Program-made: the position numbers and the translations under genes
From: Paenibacillus apiarius
Lineage (GTDB): Bacteria > Bacillota > Bacilli > Paenibacillales > Paenibacillaceae
Direction: 5' to 3'
Length of the DNA stretch: 64,000 nucleotides
Assembly (NCBI RefSeq): GCF_017052585.1
Contig: NZ_JAFFHZ010000001.1
Location: 3,762,001-3,826,000, forward strand
The notes under the pieces: model-generated
What the model saw: the letters and a program-made list of their open reading frames with translations, nothing else
Databases searched by the model: none
Told to the model about the DNA's origin: nothing
Part shown: piece by piece, positions 26,950 through 35,234 of the stretch
Position numbering within the stretch: position 1 is the stretch's first letter
How the letters are laid out: every line of letters starts with the position of its first letter

Positions 26950-27918
26950 GTGAATTCGAACATCTACCGTAGAATGAAACAGTTGGCTTATGCTACGTGC
27001 ATCGGAATGTTTATTGTCGTGCTGAACGGAGCGTTGGTAACGAAGACGGGATCCGGAATGGGATGCGGTTCGGATTGGCCGCTCTGCAACGGCAAATTTG
27101 TTCCCGCTTACACGATTGAATCCATGATTGAATATTCTCACCGTTTCGTAACCGGAATTGTCGGTCTGCTCGTCTTGGCCTCGTTCATCTTCGTTCTGCG
27201 CGCAGCGAGGGACAAGCGCGATGCATTAAGCTACGCATTCCTTACGCTATTATTTACTGTTATTCAAGCGATTATGGGCGCCCTGGCCGTTGTGTTTACC
27301 CAATCTCCGCCAGTAATGGCGCTTCATTTCGGAATTTCTTTGCTTGCCTTTGCTTCTTCCTTCCTGCTTTGCGTCGTGCTGCGGCGATACGAACGGGGAA
27401 GAGCAGTGCAAGCGGCTCAGGGCCGCCCGATTCGTGCGGAATTTCGATATGGGGTCTGGTTTACTTTGCTTTATACCTATATCGTCATCTATGTAGGCGC
27501 ATTCGTACGGCATACCGATTCGTCGGGGGGCTGCATGGGCTGGCCGCTCTGCAACGGGGAATGGATACCTGATTTGACAGGGGGCACGGCGATTGCGTTT
27601 TGGCATCGTGTAGCGGCGGCGCTGCTGCTTATTGTCGTTGCGGTAATGGCTCATTTTGCCTACCATAATCATAAGGATAACCGGGAGATTCAACTGTGCG
27701 GCATTTGGGCTGTTGCGCTCTGTGCGGCGCAAATCATCAGCGGGGCATTTGTGGTCCTTGCCATGCTGGATGCCAACCTGTTCCTGGTGGCAAGCCTGCT
27801 GCATACGACGCTTATCAGCGGTCTGTTCAGTGTCCTGTGCCACATGAGCATTCGCGTCTGGCAGCTTAGAAGTAGAAGTCTTACATACATCCACGATCGC
27901 AAGGTTCACGAATTATAA
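26950..27918 (+). CDS. ctaA: Heme A synthase CtaA
   Basis: A 322-residue membrane enzyme that oxidises the heme O methyl group to give heme A for aa3-type cytochrome oxidases. It has eight spans in two similar halves. Each half carries a cysteine pair in GCGSDWPLC and GGCMGWPLC and heme-liganding histidines (EYSHR, ALHFG, FWHRV, LLHTT). I start at GTG 26950 because AGGTGAAA lies 7 bp before it; GTG 26941 overlaps that site. Heme O synthase (ctaB) is not adjacent. Transcription ends in a strong hairpin. Confidence 0.93.
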   Translation: MNSNIYRRMKQLAYATCIGMFIVVLNGALVTKTGSGMGCGSDWPLCNGKFVPAYTIESMIEYSHRFVTGIVGLLVLASFIFVLRAARDKRDALSYAFLTLLFTVIQAIMGALAVVFTQSPPVMALHFGISLLAFASSFLLCVVLRRYERGRAVQAAQGRPIRAEFRYGVWFTLLYTYIVIYVGAFVRHTDSSGGCMGWPLCNGEWIPDLTGGTAIAFWHRVAAALLLIVVAVMAHFAYHNHKDNREIQLCGIWAVALCAAQIISGAFVVLAMLDANLFLVASLLHTTLISGLFSVLCHMSIRVWQLRSRSLTYIHDRKVHEL

Positions 27919-27921
27919 TAT

Positions 27922-27996
27922 GAAAAAGAAGCAGTTCACTTGACGTTGGTCGGAAGTTTTTCCGGTTAGCGCGGTTCAAGCGAGCTGCTTCTTTTG
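27922..27996 (+). terminator. Terminator after ctaA
   Basis: AAAAAGAAGCAG..CTTGA pairs with TCAAG..CTGCTTCTTTT, with an inner AAGTTTTTCCGG loop region. Confidence 0.75.
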
Positions 27997-28038
27997 TTGG
28001 AAAATGAATCGTTATGTGATGCTTCAGTCATTTCGTGT

Positions 28039-28170
28039 TTACGCTCCTTCTTGGATTTTGCGGGCATCATTGGCATGCGTGCCGAACAGGACCACCGAAG
28101 CAGCGGCTTTGGCTGCGGCTAGCCAACGTACATTCCAAGGCTTGCGTAATGCCATTTGATTGTTTTTCAT
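28039..28170 (-). CDS. 43-residue small protein, unknown
   Basis: An ATG at 28170 (minus strand) is preceded by GAGGAGGTAG at 6 bp, one of the strongest ribosome sites here, and the frame stops after 43 codons. The product starts MKNNQMALRKPW, has a central alanine-rich hydrophobic stretch (WLAAAKAAASVVLFG) and a polar tail (THANDARKIQEGA). It might be a short membrane or secreted peptide; I see no known family and no clear AgrD or lantibiotic signature. A TACAAT (28218-28223, minus strand) could be its -10. It is divergent from the UbiD gene, with a palindrome between them. Confidence 0.55.
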   Translation of the reverse strand: MKNNQMALRKPWNVRWLAAAKAAASVVLFGTHANDARKIQEGA

Positions 28171-28252
28171 GAACATCTACCTCCTCAATTGGGTTTCGCA
28201 TTTCATTTGATGTCTTTATTGTATCGGAGACGGACGACAGGTACCATGGAAT

Positions 28253-28285
28253 CAACTTACGTCTAGCTTACAATGTCGTAAGTTG
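28253..28285. promoter_or_regulatory. Palindrome CAACTTACG/CGTAAGTTG between divergent genes
   Basis: Perfect 9-bp arms with a 15-bp loop that holds a third half-site (CTTAC at 28267). It lies just upstream of a plausible UbiD-gene promoter (TTTAGG 28300-28305, 17 bp, TATACT 28323-28328) and upstream of the divergent small gene. It looks like an operator; the regulator is unknown. Confidence 0.5.
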
Positions 28286-28402
28286 TCTATCCGGCATGCT
28301 TTAGGTTCGGATGAAAAACAGATATACTTATAGAGGAAACATGTAATCATTTTGTAAGAACGTCAACTCAAACGATGATGGAACTTTCAAGGAGGGCTTG
28401 TA

Positions 28403-30187
28403 TTGTCTTTTTCTAATATTCGTGATTTCATCCACACGCTAAAGCGAGAGAACGACTTGGCGGTGATCGAAACGGAAGTCGATCCGTATTTAGAGATTGC
28501 CGAAATTCACAGACGCGTTATCGCAGAAGGCGGTCCTGCCCTTTTATTTACAAATGTGAAGGGCAGCCCTTTTGCGGTCGCGACCAATCTGTTCGGAACG
28601 ATGCGACGGGTCGATCTTGCGTTCGGACCTCGTCCCGAACAATTTGCGAACAAATGTATCGAGGCGATTCACCGCTTGATGCCGCCGTCGCCGAAGAAGC
28701 TATGGGAAGAACGCGGCTTGGTGAAGGACCTGCTGGGCTTGGCGAAGGTGGGCATGAAGGACGTTGCGCCGACGCAAGCTCCTATTATGGAAGTGAAGCG
28801 CACGGATAAGCCGATGCAAGGTCTTCCGGCCTTGACGAGCTGGCAGTTGGACGGCGGCCCGTTCATTACGCTTCCGCTCGTCTATACCGAGCATCCTTTA
28901 CATAAAGGAAGCGATCATAACCTCGGCATGTATCGGATTCAAATATACGATGAAGAGACGACCGGCATGCACTGGCAAATTCAAAAGGGCGGCGGTTTTC
29001 ATCATCATGAAGCGGAATTGCGCAATGAAGCGCTTCCAGTCTCGGTGCTTGTCGGCGGCCCGCCGGCACTCATTGCGGCAGCTATTGCGCCGCTCCCGGA
29101 GAAGCTGCCCGAGCTGCTGATGGCCTCGTTCGTGATGGGCGAACGGCTCCCGGTTGTAGACAGCGGCTTTGAAGGGCACCGTATACCGGCAGAAGCGGAA
29201 TTCGTCATTCAAGGCTACGTGCCGCCGCACGTCCGCCGCATGGAGGGGCCGTTCGGGGACCATTACGGCTATTATTCATGGGCGCACGAGTTCCCGGTGC
29301 TCAACGTGAAGCAGATGTATCACCGCAAGGATGCAATCTATCCGGCGACGGTCGTGGGCAAGCCGCGTCAAGAGGACTATTACTTGGGCGAGTATTTGGT
29401 AAGGCTCCTGTCCCCGGCGTTCCCGCTCGTCATGCCGACTGTGCGCAAAGTGCATCCGTATCCGGAAACGGGCGTCCATTCCTTGGCCGCCGCCGTCGTG
29501 CGCGAAAGCTATTCGCGTGAAGCGCTTCTGTCCGGCTTCCGCATTCTCGGCGAAGGCCAGCTCAGCTTGACGAAGTTCCTCCTGCTGACGGATCAGCCCG
29601 TGGACTTGGAGAACTTTGCGGAGCTGACGGAAGCGGTGCTGGAGCGGTTCAAGCCAGAGACCGATCTATATGTGATAAATAATACGTCGCATGACACGCT
29701 CGATTATACCGGGCATAAGCTGAATCACGGCAGCAAGGGCATTATGCTCGGCGTAGGCGATCCGGTGCGGGAACTGCCGCATACGTATGAGGAGGGCGAG
29801 ATTGCCGAGATTCATGATGTCGCCGTCTTTTGCCGCGGCTGCTTGACGGCAGCCGGCGCTTCATATGAAGAAGAGCCGCGACTGGCGGAACGCGTATTGG
29901 CGCGCCTTACGGAGAAAGAGACGAAATGGCCGCTTGTCTTTTTGGTGGATGACGCCCAAGTCGCGAATGGGCAGCTTTCGTTTTTGTGGACGGTATTTAC
30001 GCGTTTTAACCCTGCATCTGATATATACGCCGGAATGGAAGTCCGTAATCACCATCTTTCCTATAAATTACCGATTGTTATCGATGCGCGCATGAAGCCG
30101 GGCTATCCGGACGAATTGTTCCCGCGTGAAGATATCGTGCAACAGGTTGACCAACGTTGGAAAGACTATTTCCCGAACGGATTATAA
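28403..30187 (+). CDS. UbiD-family prenyl-FMN decarboxylase (possible MqnL)
   Basis: A 594-residue protein with the UbiD fold along its length. Recognisable parts are the N-terminal ISxxDLAVI-like start, EDYYLGEYLVRLL near residue 325, and the C-terminal DIYAGMEVRNHH region. It needs prenylated FMN made by a UbiX-type enzyme, which is not in the window. Decarboxylases of about 600 residues in Bacillota without the MenF-D route are usually assigned to menaquinone synthesis by the futalosine pathway (MqnL), and the mqnE gene 23 kb away supports that. AAGGAGGG precedes the TTG start. Decarboxylation of another aromatic acid is possible. Confidence 0.85.
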   Translation: MSFSNIRDFIHTLKRENDLAVIETEVDPYLEIAEIHRRVIAEGGPALLFTNVKGSPFAVATNLFGTMRRVDLAFGPRPEQFANKCIEAIHRLMPPSPKKLWEERGLVKDLLGLAKVGMKDVAPTQAPIMEVKRTDKPMQGLPALTSWQLDGGPFITLPLVYTEHPLHKGSDHNLGMYRIQIYDEETTGMHWQIQKGGGFHHHEAELRNEALPVSVLVGGPPALIAAAIAPLPEKLPELLMASFVMGERLPVVDSGFEGHRIPAEAEFVIQGYVPPHVRRMEGPFGDHYGYYSWAHEFPVLNVKQMYHRKDAIYPATVVGKPRQEDYYLGEYLVRLLSPAFPLVMPTVRKVHPYPETGVHSLAAAVVRESYSREALLSGFRILGEGQLSLTKFLLLTDQPVDLENFAELTEAVLERFKPETDLYVINNTSHDTLDYTGHKLNHGSKGIMLGVGDPVRELPHTYEEGEIAEIHDVAVFCRGCLTAAGASYEEEPRLAERVLARLTEKETKWPLVFLVDDAQVANGQLSFLWTVFTRFNPASDIYAGMEVRNHHLSYKLPIVIDARMKPGYPDELFPREDIVQQVDQRWKDYFPNGL

Positions 30188-30256
30188 GCGGTTGGTGAAG
30201 AGGCCTCTTATAATCGCGGATCCATTCAAGTGCTAGTATCGACAAGGAGGAGTTCC

Positions 30257-30958
30257 ATGCTGCGGATTCTGTTCGGAGACCCGCCCCGTCAGGACGAAGG
30301 AGAATTGAAGGAAGCCATGGCGGTGCTGGAGCGCTACTTGAACGTTGTGCGCAAGCATATGGACAAGCATGGCGATCCGGAGCACTATTGGCGCAAAATT
30401 GAAATCTGGACCGTCGGGTTGAAGACATCCTTGGATGAGCTGGAACAGAGCGTTTATGCTTCCGATAAGTTTGCGGATCGCGTAACGAAGCGATATCAAG
30501 CCGAGATGGACGATGAGGAGCTGGATGATTACTATCGGCACGTCTATTTTTACAAAAACGGCTTTATTCGGGTCTTCTCCATCTTGGACAAGCTCGGCAC
30601 ACTTGTGAACACGGTGCTGCGATTGGAGACCGAGAAGGTGAAGCAACGCTTCTCTTATTTCACGGTTCTGCGGCAAATCCGGTTCAAAAACAGCCATCCG
30701 CGCTTGGCCGAACGGTTAACCGCCCTGAAGGAGCAGCATGGAGATGCTCTCCAGCGTCTCCGCAAGCGGCGCAATACGGAGATTCACCATATGAATGCGG
30801 AAATGCAGGATGATTTATGGCAGCGGCATCGCAGCCTAAGCGATAAAATCAAGCTGGAGGATATCCATGCGAATCTGCAGGACTTGCAGGATGGATTCCA
30901 TATGGCATGCGAGACGCTGCTGATCGTGTTTGAAGAACTGTGCAAGCTGGAAAAATGA
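30257..30958 (+). CDS. Cthe_2314-like HEPN-domain protein
   Basis: A 233-residue, all-helical, strongly charged protein. It resembles the Cthe_2314 family, whose members are classed with HEPN domains, but I cannot point to an intact R-X4-6-H ribonuclease motif other than RRNTEIHH near residue 173. No toxin-antitoxin partner (nucleotidyltransferase) is adjacent. AAGGAGG lies 6 bp before ATG 30257. It follows the UbiD gene by 69 bp and may be in its transcript. Function is unknown. Confidence 0.65.
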   Translation: MLRILFGDPPRQDEGELKEAMAVLERYLNVVRKHMDKHGDPEHYWRKIEIWTVGLKTSLDELEQSVYASDKFADRVTKRYQAEMDDEELDDYYRHVYFYKNGFIRVFSILDKLGTLVNTVLRLETEKVKQRFSYFTVLRQIRFKNSHPRLAERLTALKEQHGDALQRLRKRRNTEIHHMNAEMQDDLWQRHRSLSDKIKLEDIHANLQDLQDGFHMACETLLIVFEELCKLEK

Positions 30959-30980
30959 AACGTAAGGGAAAAAAAGTTAA

Positions 30981-31009
30981 TTGACAACTTTCAAATGCTG
31001 AATTATACT
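30981..31009 (+). promoter_or_regulatory. Consensus sigma-A promoter of the S-box transcript
   Basis: TTGACA (30981-30986), a 17-bp spacer, TATACT (31004-31009). The start would be near 31016, just before the riboswitch. Confidence 0.85.
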
Positions 31010-31032
31010 CAATTTAAATTTCATAACCGTTT

Positions 31033-31178
31033 TCTTATCAAGAGTGGCGGAGGGACAGGCCCTGTGAAGCCCGGCAACCGATCTTGCAACCCGGTCAATA
31101 TGACGCTCGCGCGTTATATGTTTGCAAGATGTCAATGGTGCTAATTCCTTCAGAACGTGACGGTTCTGGCAGATAAGA
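31033..31178 (+). ncRNA. SAM-I (S-box) riboswitch
   Basis: The P1 stem is TCTTATCA at 31033 with GATAAGA at 31172. Hallmarks in order are AGAGTGGCGGAGGGA, GGCCCTGTGAAGCCCGGCAA, the long P3 arm (TCTTGCAA..TTGCAAGA), AATGGTGCTAATTCC and CAGAACGTGACGGTTCTGGC. SAM binding would favour the terminator at 31235 and switch off metNIQ. Confidence 0.95.
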
Positions 31179-31234
31179 AAAGGGAGAGTTGCGAACAACC
31201 GCCAGTTTCAACCGCAGAGACAGCGAATCGACGT

Positions 31235-31272
31235 AGCCCCCTTTTGGCATCTGCCAAGAGGGGGCTTTTTAT
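31235..31272 (+). terminator. Riboswitch-controlled terminator
   Basis: AGCCCCCTTTTGGCA and TGCCAAGAGGGGGCT pair (one G-T), followed by TTTTTAT. It lies between the S-box and metN. Confidence 0.9.
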
Positions 31273-31385
31273 ATTATATTATTCTGTATAATACATTCAT
31301 GGGCTATCCGATTATAAATAAGCGGGAGCCAAATAACTCGTATGCCATTTGCATACGCGATGCATAAAGGAAGGTGACGATTCCA

Positions 31386-32411
31386 TTGATTCGTTTGGAA
31401 CATATAAGCAAACAATATAATGCGAAGGGCAAAGCAAGCGGACCGCTGGCGCTGAACGATGTGAGCCTGACGGTGGCAGAGGGCGAGATTTTCGGCATTA
31501 TCGGCCACTCCGGGGCAGGCAAGAGTACTTTGCTGCGCAGCATTAACCTGCTGGAACAGCCGACATCCGGCACCGTAACCGTTGACGGCGTCGAGCTGAC
31601 AAAGCTGACCCAGGGAGGGCTGCAGCAGCAGCGCCGCAAGATTGGCATGATTTTTCAGCATTTTAATCTACTGTCGTCTGCGACGGTATTTGACAACATC
31701 GCCTTTCCGCTGCAGCTTGCACATACACCGAAAGAAAAAGTGAAGGCAAAGGTGGACGATCTAATCCGTCTCGTCGGATTGGAGGAGCACCGCAATAAAT
31801 ACCCGGCGCAATTATCCGGCGGACAGAAGCAGCGGGTCGGCATCGCGCGAGCTTTGGCTAACGATCCGAAGGTACTGCTCTGCGATGAAGCGACATCGGC
31901 GCTCGATCCGCAGACGACGAACGCGATTCTTGATCTGCTGCTCGATATTAACCGCAAGTTCGGTATTACGATTGTGCTTATTACGCATGAAATGCACGTC
32001 ATCCAAGCCATATGCGACCGTGTTGCCGTCATTCATGCCGGTGAAATTGCGGAACAGGGCAAGGTTATCGACGTATTTCTGAAGCCGCAGCATCCGGTGA
32101 CGCGCGAGTTCATATTGGAAGAGCGCAACGATGCGGATCTGCAGCCTTGGGCAGCCTTCAAAACGCAGGCGACCGAACATTCCCGCGTGGTGAAGATCGA
32201 TTATTTGGGAGACGTGACATATGCGCCGGTGCTTCATCAAGTATTGACCGCTGCCGGTGTCAGCTTCGCCATTTTGCAAGGGACGATCTCTCGCATGAAG
32301 GATGTTCCGTATGGCCAACTGGTCGTAAGACTTGATGGAGAAAAGACGGCTGTGGAACAGTCGCTCCTGTCATTGCGCGATAAAGGATTGGAAGTGGAGG
32401 TGATTGCATAA
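31386..32411 (+). CDS. metN: Methionine ABC transporter ATPase MetN
   Basis: A 341-residue ATPase. It has Walker A GHSGAGKST near residue 40, signature LSGGQKQR near 140, and Walker B VLLCDEATSALD near 162. The C-terminal NIL domain (about 265-341) is where internal methionine inhibits transport. Start: GGAAGGTGA lies 8 bp before TTG 31386, giving MIRLEHISKQY as in other MetN; an upstream GTG at 31374 is part of the ribosome site. Its stop overlaps the metI ATG. Expression is controlled by the SAM-I riboswitch. Confidence 0.95.
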   Translation: MIRLEHISKQYNAKGKASGPLALNDVSLTVAEGEIFGIIGHSGAGKSTLLRSINLLEQPTSGTVTVDGVELTKLTQGGLQQQRRKIGMIFQHFNLLSSATVFDNIAFPLQLAHTPKEKVKAKVDDLIRLVGLEEHRNKYPAQLSGGQKQRVGIARALANDPKVLLCDEATSALDPQTTNAILDLLLDINRKFGITIVLITHEMHVIQAICDRVAVIHAGEIAEQGKVIDVFLKPQHPVTREFILEERNDADLQPWAAFKTQATEHSRVVKIDYLGDVTYAPVLHQVLTAAGVSFAILQGTISRMKDVPYGQLVVRLDGEKTAVEQSLLSLRDKGLEVEVIA

Positions 32412-33076
32412 TGAAGCTTGATTTCTCTACAGTGAACTGGGAAGAAGTGAGCACGGCCACGACCGATACGTTCCTGATGATGCTCTTTTCCGTATTGTTC
32501 ACCTTCATTATCGGTCTTCCGCTCGGCGTACTGCTTTACTTGACGGGCAAATCCAGTGGGGCGGCGGCCAAAACGGTGTACGCGATGTTGTCCTTTATCG
32601 TCAATATTTTGCGATCGGTACCGTTTGTTATTTTGATGATTGCCATCATTCCGCTCACCCGGGTGATTATGGGAACCTCTATCGGTGTGGAAGGTACGAT
32701 ACCGCCGCTTGTCATCGCGGCAGCTCCGTTTTTCGCCCGTCTGGTCGAAACGTCGCTGCGAGAAGTGGATCGCGGCGTTATCGAGGCAGCGCAAGCGATG
32801 GGGGCGTCCACATGGCAGATTGTGCGCAAGGTATTGCTTCCTGAAGCGATGCCTGGACTTATCGCGGGCACGACGATTACGGCGGTTACACTGGTCACTT
32901 ATACGGCGATGTCCGGGCTTATCGGCGGCGGCGGTCTGGGTGATCTGGCCATTCGCTATGGTTATCACCGGTACGAGTTCGAAGTGATGATTGTATCGAT
33001 TGTCGTAATGGTGCTGCTTGTGCAGGTGCTGCAGTGGATTGGCGACGCGTTGGTACGCAAGTATACCCGTAAATAA
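32411..33076 (+). CDS. metI: Methionine ABC transporter permease MetI
   Basis: A 221-residue permease with five spans. The coupling loop EAAQAMGASTWQIVRKVLLPEA lies near residue 125, and GLIGGGGLGDLA is diagnostic of MetI. It imports methionine with MetN and MetQ. The start ATG shares a base with the metN stop codon. Confidence 0.95.
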   Translation: MKLDFSTVNWEEVSTATTDTFLMMLFSVLFTFIIGLPLGVLLYLTGKSSGAAAKTVYAMLSFIVNILRSVPFVILMIAIIPLTRVIMGTSIGVEGTIPPLVIAAAPFFARLVETSLREVDRGVIEAAQAMGASTWQIVRKVLLPEAMPGLIAGTTITAVTLVTYTAMSGLIGGGGLGDLAIRYGYHRYEFEVMIVSIVVMVLLVQVLQWIGDALVRKYTRK

Positions 33077-33167
33077 TGCGGTCTTGAGTGGTTAGGAAGC
33101 CCGCTCTTCGGAGCTTCGACATATAAAAAAATTCAATTGGGGCAGTTTGGAAGGAGAAGATGTTGGC

Positions 33168-34007
33168 ATGAAAAAGTGGACTTATGTATTGACTCTCTTA
33201 ACGTTAGTATTGGTGCTGGCCGCATGCGGTAGCAAGCCGGCGGCAGACAACGATGGAACAAATGCCTCAGGCAATGCAAGCGGTGAAACGACGAAGCTGG
33301 TCGTCGGCGCAACTCCGGTTCCGCACGCAGAAATTTTGAATCATATTAAGCCGCTGTTGAAGGATCAGGGCATTGATCTGGAAATTAAAGAGTTTACCGA
33401 TTATGTTCAACCGAACGTGCAGGTGCATGAGAAGCAGCTTGATGCGAACTTCTTCCAGCATAAGCCATACATGGACAACGAAGTGAATACGAAGGGCTAC
33501 AAGCTGGTGAGCGTTGGCAACGTGCATGTGGAGCCATTCGGCGCGTATTCCAAAAAAATAAAATCCATCGATGAATTGCAGGATGGTGCGACAGTTGCCA
33601 TTCCTAACGATGCGACGAACGGCGGACGCTCCTTGCTTCTGTTAGAGAAACAAGGCATCATTAAGCTAAAAGAGGGCACAGGTCTCGAAGCAACGGCTCG
33701 CGACATTGCAGACAATCCCAAAAATCTGAAGTTCAAAGAGCTGGAAGCCGCGATGCTGCCGCGCGCCTTGGATGAAGTCGATATGGCGCTCATTAACACG
33801 AACTATGCGCTGCAAGCTGAATTGAATCCGACGAAGGATGCGCTCTTCATTGAAGATAAAGATTCTCCGTATGCAAATATTTTGACCGCCCGCGAAGATA
33901 ACAAAGACAGCGACGCAATTAAGAAGCTGGTTGCCGCGCTGCAATCCGACGATGTGAAGAAATTCATCGAGGACAAATACAAAGGAGCGATCGTTCCAGC
34001 GTTCTAA
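33168..34007 (+). CDS. metQ: Methionine-binding lipoprotein MetQ
   Basis: A 279-residue NlpA-type lipoprotein. The signal ends in the lipobox LAAC (Cys21), followed by a Ser/Asn-rich linker and the binding domain starting KLVVGATPVPHAEILNHIKP. It presents methionine to MetI outside the membrane. AAGGAG lies 11 bp before ATG 33168; the frame is open to 33147 but upstream codons cover the ribosome site. A terminator follows. Confidence 0.95.
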   Translation: MKKWTYVLTLLTLVLVLAACGSKPAADNDGTNASGNASGETTKLVVGATPVPHAEILNHIKPLLKDQGIDLEIKEFTDYVQPNVQVHEKQLDANFFQHKPYMDNEVNTKGYKLVSVGNVHVEPFGAYSKKIKSIDELQDGATVAIPNDATNGGRSLLLLEKQGIIKLKEGTGLEATARDIADNPKNLKFKELEAAMLPRALDEVDMALINTNYALQAELNPTKDALFIEDKDSPYANILTAREDNKDSDAIKKLVAALQSDDVKKFIEDKYKGAIVPAF

Positions 34008-34037
34008 TGATTGCAGTTCAATGGAACAGATCTATAT

Positions 34038-34099
34038 AGCCTTGGCGTTTTATGGCATATTCATTGGAAGATGAGAAGCCTTAACGCCAAGGCTTTTTT
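34038..34099 (+). terminator. Terminator after metNIQ
   Basis: AGCCTTGGCGTT and its near-exact complement AACGCCAAGGCT are 31 bases apart, with TTTTTT after the second arm. Confidence 0.85.
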
Positions 34100-34193
34100 A
34101 CTATTAAGTTAATGGATGCCCGTTCCATCCTTGGCCACACTCTCCCCCTCATTCAGAATGGCATCTTCTGATGGAAAGGGAGAATTCGTTCTG

Positions 34194-34222
34194 TTGTTCT
34201 CCCCTTGCAAATCATCTATACT
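34194..34222 (+). promoter_or_regulatory. Sigma-A promoter of the SDR gene
   Basis: TTGTTC (34194-34199), 17 bp, TATACT (34217-34222), 44 bp before the start. Confidence 0.6.
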
Positions 34223-34265
34223 GGACATGGATGTTCTTTGAAGCGCCGGGAGGAGGATTGCGACG

Positions 34266-35042
34266 TTGGAACAACAGCGTAAGATTGCTCTGGTTACGGG
34301 GAGCGCCAAGGGCCTAGGCAAGATGGCGGCCATGACGTTAGCCGATGCCGGACACGATATCGTCTTGAACTACGTGCATAGTGCGCAGGAAGCGGCGGAG
34401 CTGAAGCGGGATATTGAAGCGAAGGGTGTCCGGTGCGCTGCCATTCAAGCCGATATTTCGCAAATGGACGATATTAAACGGTTGGTGCAGACGATGAAGG
34501 AAGAGATGGGACCCGCCGACATTGTCGTGAACAATGCCGGGCCGTTCGTTCGGGAGCGTCGTTTGTTTGCCGATTATACGGAAGAAGAGATTTTGTATTT
34601 GTTAAACGGGAACTTGACGGGCGTTATGCTGCTCGATCATCTGCTGCTTGATTCGATGCGGCGCAAAGGCTGGGGACGAATCATTCATTACGGTTTTGGC
34701 CATGCCGGAGAAGCGCGCTCGTGGCCGCATCGCGCCGTATATGCTGCGGCCAAGGTCGGGCTCGTCTCCTTTACGAAGACGCTTGCCGTGGAGGAAGCCC
34801 CGCATGGCATTACGGTAAATATGATTTGTCCTGGAGATATCCGCGGTGACAACAAAGAACGGCGCATCGATGAAGTGCAGGACGTTAAGGACGAGGAAAC
34901 GCCGCGTGGCCGTCCGGGCACCGGTGAGGATGTAACCCGGGTGATTCGATTTCTGTGCGAGCAGCGATCGGATTTTATAACCGGCAACATTATGAATGTA
35001 TCTGGCGGACTCGACCCGATACGGGCCAATATAGGCAGATGA
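34266..35042 (+). CDS. SDR-family protein lacking the catalytic serine
   Basis: A 258-residue Rossmann protein with TGSAKGLG near residue 12, NNAG near 90 and YAAAKVG (Tyr-x3-Lys) near 160. The position 13 residues before the Tyr, normally Ser, is His in HYGFGHAGEAR, so the usual Ser-Tyr-Lys triad is incomplete. It is therefore either a reductase with an altered centre or a non-catalytic relative (YtkK-like proteins look similar). TTG 34266 follows GGAGGAGG. It stands alone between the met operon and cdaR. Confidence 0.82.
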   Translation: MEQQRKIALVTGSAKGLGKMAAMTLADAGHDIVLNYVHSAQEAAELKRDIEAKGVRCAAIQADISQMDDIKRLVQTMKEEMGPADIVVNNAGPFVRERRLFADYTEEEILYLLNGNLTGVMLLDHLLLDSMRRKGWGRIIHYGFGHAGEARSWPHRAVYAAAKVGLVSFTKTLAVEEAPHGITVNMICPGDIRGDNKERRIDEVQDVKDEETPRGRPGTGEDVTRVIRFLCEQRSDFITGNIMNVSGGLDPIRANIGR

Positions 35043-35073
35043 TGTAAGCCGGAATGACAACTTCTTTTCGTGC

Positions 35074-35107
35074 GTGTTTAAAAGATGACTTTTTGAACAA
35101 CCTCTAA
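35074..35107 (+). repeat. Short interspersed repeat, copy R3
   Basis: GTGTTTAAAAG..ACTTTTTGAACAACCTCT, close to R1 (1720). Its TTGAAC (35093-35098) lies 16-19 bp before GTATATAAT, so the repeat may supply a -35 for cdaR. Confidence 0.55.
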
Positions 35108-35140
35108 TAAGGGTGTATATAATGTAATCTGAAGCTTAAT

Positions 35141-35198
35141 GCCCCTATCTTGGTAAGGACGCGAGTCGTCGAGCTTATCGGATGGAGGGCGTTTTTTT
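35141..35198 (+). terminator. Possible leader hairpin with T run before cdaR
   Basis: GCCC (35141) can pair with GGGC (35187) with inner ATC/GAT pairs, and the second arm is followed by GTTTTTTTC. The stem is weak and interrupted; it could be a terminator for the SDR gene or a leader structure. Confidence 0.3.
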
Positions 35199-35234
35199 CA
35201 TATCGTTATCGATATAGACAGGTGGTAGACAAGG

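Noticed and set aside
28067-28255. 62-codon minus-strand frame
   Set aside because: It overlaps, in another frame, the 43-codon gene that has the good ribosome site, and it begins near the palindrome without a site of its own.
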